Source of the DNA: Thermoplasmata archaeon
GTDB taxonomy: Archaea > Thermoplasmatota > Thermoplasmata > Halarchaeoplasmatales > Halarchaeoplasmataceae
NCBI GenBank assembly: GCA_019594195.1
Contig: JAFDTP010000068.1
Coordinates: 1-9,084 of the forward strand
Length of the DNA stretch: 9,084 bases
Direction of reading: 5' to 3'
Below, piece after piece: positions 1 to 6,500 of this stretch. The notes below the pieces were generated by a model. That model worked only from the letters and a program-made list of their open reading frames with translations. It did no database searches and had not been told where the DNA came from. A program made the translations under genes and the position numbers. Position 1 is the first letter of the stretch. Each line of letters opens with the position of its first letter.

Positions 1-4
1 ACTT

Positions 5-54
5 GGAATTTTATTAGAAAATTCCGAGGATAGAAGGAATTTTTTAAAATTCCT
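5..54. repeat. Two tandem perfect hairpins (pair A)
   Basis: Two perfect short inverted repeats lie 9 nt apart. The first has arms GGAATTTT (5-12) and AAAATTCC (18-25) around a 5-nt loop. The second has arms AGGAATTTT (35-43) and AAAATTCCT (46-54) around 2 nt. The arms of the two hairpins are nearly the same sequence. They sit just upstream of the recognisable transposase remnant, and a second pair occurs inside that remnant. Whether they belong to an IS end, a small palindromic repeat family or a terminator cannot be decided from one window. Confidence 0.6.
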
Positions 55-59
55 GTATA

Positions 60-414
60 TCCCAAGGTAGATCATCAATTGATGCTCAGGCTTTCATCGA
101 AGAAGCTTTGAAGAAATGTAAAAACAAACCGAAAATCTATGCTGATAGAGGACCTTGGTACAAATCTACTTTGAACAGATTAGGACTTGACTGGGAGCAT
201 GTAACATTTGAAAACAGGAATTCATAAGATGAATTCCTACTCTTATCAGAAACAAGTTCTGATAATCCAATCAAAAAGGTTTGGCATTCTAAAGCAAAAA
301 ATAAAACAATTTTACAAAAGATGGGGGCACAATGCCAGTGTTGAAACAGCTTAACAATAGCTGGATTCGTTTGTAAGCATGTATCATTTTACGAGGTGAT
401 TAAGTTTAAGTTGA
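60..414 (+). pseudogene. Decayed DDE transposase (IS6/IS240-like), C-terminal part
   Basis: Frame 60-221 reads as a late DDE-transposase segment: a helix with AFIEEALKKC, then IYADRGPWYKSTL (the second catalytic Asp region) and HVTFENRN. After an insertion of about 45 nt and a one-base shift in an A-run, frame 277-414 continues with RFGILKQKIKQFYKRWGHN, which contains the K/R-rich IS6-like tail, then SVETA and SFVSMYHF. It has stops at 222-227 (in the inserted DNA), 352-354, 358-360 and 397-399. The stops in the last part look like C-to-T or G-to-A changes in Gln, Trp and Arg codons. The probable natural stop is TGA at 412-414. The N-terminal part and first catalytic Asp are not visible, so it is inactive. 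Assignment to IS6 is by motif memory only; related archaeal families with a DRGPWY motif are alternatives. Confidence 0.72.
216..264. repeat. Two tandem perfect hairpins (pair B) inserted in transposase remnant
   Basis: The first hairpin has arms AGGAATTC (216-223) and GAATTCCT (231-238) around a 7-nt loop. The second has arms TATCAGAA (244-251) and TTCTGATA (257-264) around 5 nt. The block interrupts the transposase reading frame between the TFENRN and RFGILK segments, where related proteins need only a few residues. AAT occurs on both sides (219-221 and 264-266), so a 3-bp duplication flanking an insert of about 45 nt is possible. The first hairpin of pair A and that of pair B both contain a 21-nt core that begins GGAATT and ends AATTCC. 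Confidence 0.6.
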
Positions 415-415
415 C

Positions 416-1241
416 ATCCTCCTTAAAGGCATGACTAGCTTTAATAACTCTCATGTTCTCGAACAAGAACAAATTATCTAGGGACCTTATGGAAACAAAC
501 GTTTATTCTGCACGTCTTGAAGATTCCGCTTACGAAGTCGCTTAGCGGATGAGATATCGTAGATTTAAGATGATACCTGTCGTTGATGAAGGCCATCTAC
601 TAAAAGGAATCATGACATTGAATACTGCCGCCGAACTTCTTTCCACCGATGTAGCTAAAGGTTTCGTTTCTTTCTCAGGTACCATTGGTGATGAATCTTT
701 CTTCAGAATGCCAAAACGAGTAGTAAAGATGAGGCTGCCCTTGATGGTTGCTAATGTTTTTCTTAATCTTGGAGCCGTAACCGTGATCAGTTGATATGAA
801 GCTACTATCGAAGCCGTCGTGATCCTAGAGCCGCATTTCTTCAGATGATAACGGATATGTGCGGATACGTAGGTATACTAGGTCCTTTCCGTTTCTATTC
901 TTAGTCTTGTGCTTGGAAAGGCTCAGTTCAGAGACATATTCAAATCGATGAAAAAAAGAGATAGCTGTAGGACTTATAAACGATCTTGTTTTGGGTTCCT
1001 TTTTGGAATTTTAGCATACATCTTTGAATGGAATGTGATATTGACCGTTATTGCAGGAACAGCACTTGGAGTAAATGTGTTGGTTGAGGGGATAATCGGG
1101 AGTTCGATGCCCTTCTTGATAAAGAAGGTGGGTAAAGATCCTGCTATGATGACCGTAACTGTATTGACAACTGTTAAAGATATCACAGGGATAAGCATAT
1201 ATCTCGGTCTAAGCACAGTATTCCTTATACATATGATTTGA
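416..1241 (+). pseudogene. mgtE: Broken MgtE-type magnesium transporter, N-terminus missing
   Basis: The remnant can be followed through three frames. Positions 416-477 give the end of a first CBS domain (LLKGMTSFNN, VLEQEQII). Frame 480-794 gives the second CBS domain (RDLMETNVYSARLED, then FKMIPVVDEG and GIMT) and the linker into the first membrane helix (RLPLMVANVFLNLGAVTVIS). Shifted frames at 795-908 give EATIEAVV and QMITDMCGYVGI. Frame 909-1241 gives LGKAQFRDIFKSMKK and the membrane end with VIAGTALGVNVLVEGIIGSS, KKVGKDPAMM and DITGISIYLGLS. There is a stop at 543-545 (a Glu codon in relatives), another at 792-794, and frameshifts near 478, 840, 880, 955 and 995; the last two cancel. 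The cytosolic N domain is absent and the remnant starts directly after the transposase stop, so the element probably disrupted it. In life MgtE is a Mg2+ channel of the cytoplasmic membrane. Confidence 0.85.
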
Positions 1242-1296
1242 AAGGCACTTTGAGATCGAAGATTTATGAAGAATGGCTTTAGATCAAAAGAGAAGC

Positions 1297-1329
1297 TTAT
1301 CCAATAACACGGTTATAGACATTGGGTAA
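1297..1329. promoter_or_regulatory. Imperfect inverted repeat upstream of the operon promoter
   Basis: TTATCCAAT (1297-1305) pairs with ATTGGGTAA (1321-1329) with a single T.G wobble. Nested within it, ATAAC (1304-1308) pairs with GTTAT (1312-1316). The repeat ends about 18 nt before the candidate BRE/TATA. It could be an operator for a transcription factor, or a leftover stem behind mgtE. No T-run follows it, which argues against a simple terminator. Function is inferred from position only. Confidence 0.3.
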
Positions 1330-1346
1330 ATAAACTCGAAAAACAT

Positions 1347-1362
1347 CGAAACCTTTAAAAGG
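1347..1362 (+). promoter_or_regulatory. Candidate archaeal BRE/TATA promoter
   Basis: CGAAA (1347-1351), resembling a purine-rich BRE, is followed by the A/T box CTTTAAAAGG (1353-1362). Transcription would be expected about 25 nt downstream, near 1380-1390, leaving a leader of roughly 20-30 nt before the ATG at 1409. A second A/T box, TAAATATATAG at about 1379-1389, is an alternative. This is the only convincing promoter before the hydrogenase operon, which has no gap over 8 nt after its first gene. Confidence 0.5.
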
Positions 1363-1408
1363 ACGTTTTAACTCACCCTAAATATATAGTTCCTAAGAAA
1401 GTGAGAGT

Positions 1409-1579
1409 ATGAAATTCACAAAAAAAGAGGACTCTGATCGGTTAAATACAAAGATGATTGAAAGAGATAGTGATGGGACGGATGAAACAGAGAATATACG
1501 AAAGGATATCTTCACTTTCCAGGGACTTCACGATGTAGAGAATTTTAAAACCCGCTACCTTGTTATAAAAAGACCTTAG
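1409..1579 (+). CDS. Small acidic/basic protein of unknown function, operon leader
   Basis: This is an open frame of 56 codons from ATG 1409 to TAG 1577-1579. The protein starts MKFTKKEDSDRL, is strongly charged (many Lys, Asp and Glu) and ends RYLVIKRP. It has no Cys, no signal peptide and no membrane segment. A GTGAG at 1401-1405 could serve as a weak ribosome-binding site. It sits between the probable promoter and the hydrogenase fusion gene, and its stop overlaps the AGGAGG (1578-1583) of that gene, an arrangement that fits translational coupling. I recognise no family. It could be a small accessory or regulatory peptide of the hydrogenase, or a chance ORF in the leader; sequence conservation in relatives would decide. 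Confidence 0.4.
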   Translation: MKFTKKEDSDRLNTKMIERDSDGTDETENIRKDIFTFQGLHDVENFKTRYLVIKRP

Positions 1580-1583
1580 GAGG
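1578..1583 (+). promoter_or_regulatory. Strong ribosome-binding site of the hydrogenase fusion gene
   Basis: AGGAGG lies 10 nt before ATG 1594 and shares its first bases with the TAG of the upstream small ORF. It fixes the start at 1594; no better upstream start exists in this frame. Confidence 0.75.
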
Positions 1584-1593
1584 CATAACAAAA

Positions 1594-3093
1594 ATGACAA
1601 AAAAACCAAAAGTAGCTTTTTTTGATTTTGCAGGATGTGAAGGAGACCAGCTCCAGATAGCGAATTTAGAGGAAAAAGTTCTAGATCTATTAGATCTAGT
1701 AGAAATAGTCAGCTTCAGAGAGATAATGAAAGAACACTCAGACGACTACGATGTTGCGTTTATAGAGGGTTCAATACAAAGACCGATAGACGAGGAAAGA
1801 CTAAAAGAGATCAGGTCAAACGCGGATATGATCGTCGCTTTCGGAGACTGTGCCTCCAACGGCTGTGTTAACAAGCTCCAAAAAGATTGGACCATCGACG
1901 AAGTTGAAGAAGAAGTTTATCCCGAGGCTGATAAAGAAGATATAAATGAAAATGACCTTTTCGATAATTTCACAACTAAAGCGGTTGACGAAGTCGTTGA
2001 TGTTGACTATTATTTGAGAGGATGTCCTGTTAGAGGTGAAAGATTTCTTCACTTTGTAAAAAGATTAGTCAAAAAACCTGTAGAAACGAATAAAGATATC
2101 GATTTTAAAGTGATGCTTCGGGACAAGGAAATAGATGAAAGGTCCTTAGTGAACTACAATCCTAACAAATGTATATTATGTCGGCGATGCGCAAACGTCT
2201 GTCAAGATGTTTTAGGTGTAGATGCTTTAGGGCCGGTAGAAAGAGGTTGGGAGACCATAATATCCACTCCACAAGACATCGGTTTTGACGCTAATGGATG
2301 TATACAGTGTGGGCAATGCGTAGCAGTCTGTCCCGTTGATTCTTTATATACAGAATCCCCTGTAGATAATCTATGTGAGGAATTGGAAAATAAAAAAAAT
2401 GAATTTACTATAGCTCTTGATTCGATCGCGTTAGCTTCATTTATACAGGAGCATGCTACTCTCCGCGAGATGGATCCAATACAAGCAGAAAAATATGTAA
2501 TAGCAGGTCTGAGAAAGCTAGGCTTCGATAAGGTACTTCAGTATGAGAAATTTTTAGCTATGTCTCAGGAGAAAGATGAAAGAGCGGAATATCCTCTTCT
2601 TGCGAGTTGGTGTCTCCCTGCCCGGAACCATATTGAAGCAGAAAATATGGGTGTTTTAGAAGTGGAAGAAAAGAATTCACCATGGAATATTTTACTTTCT
2701 GAAAAAGATGGGAAAGTTTGTTTGATGAGCCCTTGTTCCGGCCTTAAAAGTTTAGAAGAATTAGATTACGTAATATCTTCTCCAGAACTTCAGGATCTAT
2801 TCAACGGCATGGATTTAGATATTGGTTTTGTAGACCATTCAAAAGGTGAATATGACGAGTTGGTTGCAGACAATGTTTTTAAGCATCCTGGAATACCTGA
2901 TGAGAAGGAAAGTTTTAACATAACAGAAGGACTGGAAGAAGAGTTGCTTGATAGCGATTTAGAAAAGGGCCCTGTTGATGTTTTTCCTTGTTTGAATGGA
3001 TGTTTAAGCGGTGGCGGTAATTATCCTACAACAAAGGAATCGAAGATCAAGGAGAGGGTTGATCTAGCTAGAAAACTTAGAGAGGTGGAATAA
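1594..3093 (+). CDS. Hybrid [NiFe] small-subunit / ferredoxin / [FeFe]-like hydrogenase fusion
   Basis: Three modules are visible in 499 residues. Residues 1-160 are the flavodoxin-like N-domain of a group 3 [NiFe] hydrogenase small subunit (FFDFAGCEGDQLQ, AFIEGS, FGDCASNGC, RGCP). Its proximal-cluster candidates are C15, D18 (Cys in most relatives), C86 and C144. Residues 190-250 hold a two-cluster ferredoxin (C193, C196, C199, C203 and C236, C239, C242, C246) of the kind preceding the [FeFe] H-domain. Residues 271-499 resemble a shortened H-domain, with L1 ASWCLPARNHIE (C340), L2 MSPCSGLKSLEE (C381) and L3 FPCLNGCLSGGG (C466, C470). All four cubane-ligand cysteines are present, but residues normally around the diiron site are changed. 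The usual small-subunit C-terminal cluster domain is absent here and found in the gene at 6777. The protein is cytosolic with no signal peptide. It is predicted to pair with the large subunit at 7460. The next gene overlaps it by 1 nt (TAATG). Confidence 0.88.
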   Translation: MTKKPKVAFFDFAGCEGDQLQIANLEEKVLDLLDLVEIVSFREIMKEHSDDYDVAFIEGSIQRPIDEERLKEIRSNADMIVAFGDCASNGCVNKLQKDWTIDEVEEEVYPEADKEDINENDLFDNFTTKAVDEVVDVDYYLRGCPVRGERFLHFVKRLVKKPVETNKDIDFKVMLRDKEIDERSLVNYNPNKCILCRRCANVCQDVLGVDALGPVERGWETIISTPQDIGFDANGCIQCGQCVAVCPVDSLYTESPVDNLCEELENKKNEFTIALDSIALASFIQEHATLREMDPIQAEKYVIAGLRKLGFDKVLQYEKFLAMSQEKDERAEYPLLASWCLPARNHIEAENMGVLEVEEKNSPWNILLSEKDGKVCLMSPCSGLKSLEELDYVISSPELQDLFNGMDLDIGFVDHSKGEYDELVADNVFKHPGIPDEKESFNITEGLEEELLDSDLEKGPVDVFPCLNGCLSGGGNYPTTKESKIKERVDLARKLREVE

Positions 3094-3581
3094 TGACCGA
3101 AAACAATGTTGAAGAAGAATTATCTTGGAAGGAAAAGAGAGAATTAGATAACATCTTGAGGTCCATCGATGAACCTAGACACCAGAAGATCGAGCTTCTT
3201 CAGAAGACACAGGAAAAATATGGATGGCTCAAAGATGAGCATATGGCATACTTGGCAGAATCCTCAGAGGTCAGTTATACTAATCTATATGGTATTGCTA
3301 CATTTTACACTCAATTTCAACTCCATCCTCCAGGACGACACAAAATATCTGTTTGTATGGGAACAGGGTGCCATGTTAAGGGCGGCAGGGATATCTTGGA
3401 AGAGTTAAAGGAGATTTTGGAGATCGATGTTGATGAAACAACAGATGATAGAAGGTTTTCTCTCAAACAGGTAAGATGTCTCGGATGTTGTGGACTGGCA
3501 CCTGTGATAAGTATCGATGATGAAACCTATGGTAGAGTCAGTACTAAAGAATTAGAAGGTATTTTGGAGGAGTATGAATAG
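3093..3581 (+). CDS. NuoE/HoxE-type [2Fe-2S] thioredoxin-like subunit
   Basis: The 162-residue length and order are typical of the NuoE, HoxE and HndA family. An N-terminal helical bundle (residues about 15-75, with LLQKTQEKYGWL, then LYGIATFYTQF) is followed by a thioredoxin-like ferredoxin. The cluster ligands are C88 and C93 (CMGTGC) and C129 and C133 (CLGCC), matching the family's CX4C plus CX3C pattern, with GLAP after the last Cys. In NADH-linked hydrogenases this subunit docks on the NuoF/HoxF flavoprotein and takes part in electron transfer to or from FMN. The start ATG overlaps the upstream stop (TAATG) and follows a GAGGTG sequence. No key residue appears to be missing. Confidence 0.93.
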   Translation: MTENNVEEELSWKEKRELDNILRSIDEPRHQKIELLQKTQEKYGWLKDEHMAYLAESSEVSYTNLYGIATFYTQFQLHPPGRHKISVCMGTGCHVKGGRDILEELKEILEIDVDETTDDRRFSLKQVRCLGCCGLAPVISIDDETYGRVSTKELEGILEEYE

Positions 3582-3589
3582 GTGAGAAT

Positions 3590-6500
3590 ATGACTGTAAA
3601 AACTATAAAAGATTTAGAGGAAATGGCTAAAATAGGTGAGCAAGAAATTTACTCAGATAACCCACAGATAATTTTTGGATTTGCAACATGTGGTATAGCC
3701 GCTGGTGCGGAGGATGTTGTAGATTTCACTAAAGAATATCTAAAGAAAAAAGATATACGATCTAAGTTGAAATCTATAGGCGTACCTGAAGTGAAATCAG
3801 TTGGATGCATCGGAATGTGTCATGCTGAACCATTGGTAGATATAAAATTGCCAGATAAACCAAGAATAACTTACTGTAACATCGATGAAAATAAGATGAA
3901 AAGGATCTTAGACGAGCATCTCATCAATGGTCGACCACTTAAAGAGTATGCTTTAGGCCAGTTGAGTGATGAATTGTCTGAATGTGAGCAAGGACGGATA
4001 AAATTTTCTTGGGAGTTTGAAGACATCCCCTCTCTAAACGAGATACCATTTTTATCCAAACAGGTCAGAGTTGCTCTGAGAAACTGTGGTGTAATAGATC
4101 CTGAATCTATTACAGAATACAGCGCGAGAGGTGGATACCAATCTGCCTTTAATGCCCTAAATAAAATGACCCCTGAAGAAGTGATAGAAGAAGTCAAGGA
4201 GTCCGGTCTCAGAGGACGAGGCGGTGCTGGATTTCCTACTGGATTAAAGTGGCAGTTTGCTAGGGATGCTGAAGGAGATCAAAAATACGTTATCTGTAAT
4301 GCCGACGAAGGAGACCCTGGAGCATACATGGATCGTGCCGTTCTAGAAGGTGATCCTCACAGCGTTATAGAGGGTATGATAATCGGTGGTTATGCCATAG
4401 GTGCCACAACAGGCTACATTTATGTAAGAGCTGAATACCCACTAGCTATAAAGAGATTAAAAAAGGCCATACAAGATGCAGAGGAATACGGCATCCTCGG
4501 TGAAAATATCATGGGTAGTGACTTTTCTTTTGAACTAAAAATAATGGAAGGTGCTGGAGCGTTCGTCTGTGGTGAGGAGACCGCTTTGATGGGTTCCATC
4601 GAAGGAAACAGAGGAGAACCGAGACCAAGGCCTCCTTTCCCAGCTAATTCTGGTCTTTTCGAAAAACCCACAAACATCAATAATGTGGAGACTTGGGCCA
4701 ATCTACCTCTTATCTTTGAGAAGGGAGCAGATTGGTTCAGCAACATGGGGACCGAGAAAAGCAAAGGAACAAAAGTTTTCTCTCTTGTTGGTAACATCAA
4801 ACGAGCTGGTCTCGTGGAGATCCCAATGGGCACCCAGATGAAAGACATAATATATGAGATAGGAGGGGGTATGCAGAATGACAGAGATTTCAAGGCTGTG
4901 CAGACAGGAGGTCCATCTGGAGGATGTATACCTCTTGATTATCTTGATGTTGAAGTAGATTACGAGAATTTAGATGAACTCGGTTCGATCGTAGGGTCCG
5001 GTGGGATGGTAGCCATGGACGAGGATACCTGCATGGTCGATATCGCTAGGTATTTTCTAGAATTCTGTGTCGATGAATCTTGTGGAAAATGTACTCCATG
5101 TAGGATGGGTACTAGAAGGATGCTGGAGATCCTGGAACGTATAGTTATGGGTGAAGCCGAGATGAAAGATCTTGATACACTAGAGCATCTAGCAAAACAA
5201 GTCAGAGATGGATCACTTTGTGCTTTAGGTGGAACTGCTCCAAACCCTGTCCTCACAACACTTCGGTATTTCCGAGACGAATATGAACAGCACATCGAAA
5301 AAAAGAAATGTCCCGCATCTTCTTGCGCTGCTTTGTTCATATCCCCTTGTCAGGACACTTGCCCAGCAGGCACAAATGTTCCCGCACAGCTTAGCCTGAT
5401 ACAAGAAGGACGAATTGGAGAAGCTTATGAAATACAGAGAGAAGATAATCCATTCCCTGGAATCTGCGGTAGAGTTTGTGACCATCCTTGTGAAGATAGG
5501 TGTCAGCGTAGTCAACTGGACAGATCAGTTTCAGTCATGGCTCAACATAGATATTGCGCAGACAAGGTTTATTCTGATGAGATTGATTATAGACCCGAGA
5601 CTTCAAGACTCGATCCGACCGGTAAACATGTAGGTATTGTTGGTGGGGGCGTTGCTGGCCTCACTACTGCCTATTTCTTGAAAAGATTAGGTCATGAAGT
5701 CACCATATATGAAGCTCAGTCTAAACTCGGTGGTATGCTCAGATGGGGTATACCTGAATACAGGCTTCCGAGAGATGTGCTCGATTGGGAGATTCAACAG
5801 ATAATCGATCTAAGTGTCAATGTTGAACTTAACACATCTGTGGGAAAAGACATATCTTTCGGTGAAATAAAGGATGAACATGATGCGGTTTTCCTCGGTA
5901 TAGGAGCACAAAACGATCGTTCTCTTAACCTAGAAAATGAAGATAAACCGGGAATTTTGAAAGGTATGGAACTTTTAGATAAGGTAAATAAAGGAGAAGA
6001 GATCGATTTAGGAGACCGCATCCTGATAGTTGGTGGTGGAAACGTTGCTGTCGATATGGCTAGAACGGCAAATAGACTTGGATGTGAAAAAGTCATAATC
6101 GCTTATAGGCGAGAAGAAGTCGATATGCCGGCCTATCCAGAAGAGATCGAAGAAGCAAAAAAGGAAGGTATAGAATTCCATTTCCTTCTGTCTCCTGAAG
6201 AGATCATCGTTGAAGATGGTAGAGCCACAGGTATGGTTTTCACGAAAACCAAAATGGGTGAATACACCAAGTGGGGTAGACGAAAACCAGTACCTGTTGA
6301 ATACGAGAAAGTCATTTTCAAAGCTGATAACATAATAACCGCTATCGGTCAAGAGGTAGATACGAGTTTTGCAGAAGAATTAGCAGATGAGCTAACTGAT
6401 GAGAGAGGAAGACGGGTGAAAGTCGATCCTTACACGATGGAGACCAGTCAACCAAAAATCTTTGCTGGAGGCGATGCGGTTTTGGGTCCTGCAACGGTTA

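Noticed and set aside
974..1216. Minus-strand open frame of 80 codons opposite the mgtE remnant
   Set aside because: The plus strand clearly encodes the MgtE membrane domain; the opposite frame is its shadow and resembles no protein.
909..1241. Possible intact small membrane protein gene of 110 codons
   Set aside because: It is the C-terminal part of the broken mgtE; residues about 16-30 are read in a wrong frame between two compensating shifts, and the upstream part of the same protein is recognisable in other frames.
4420..4893. Minus-strand open frame of 157 codons within the NuoF region
   Set aside because: It lies fully inside a highly conserved FMN/NADH-binding coding region on the plus strand and has odd composition (Pro/Ser/Phe-rich), as expected for an antisense shadow.
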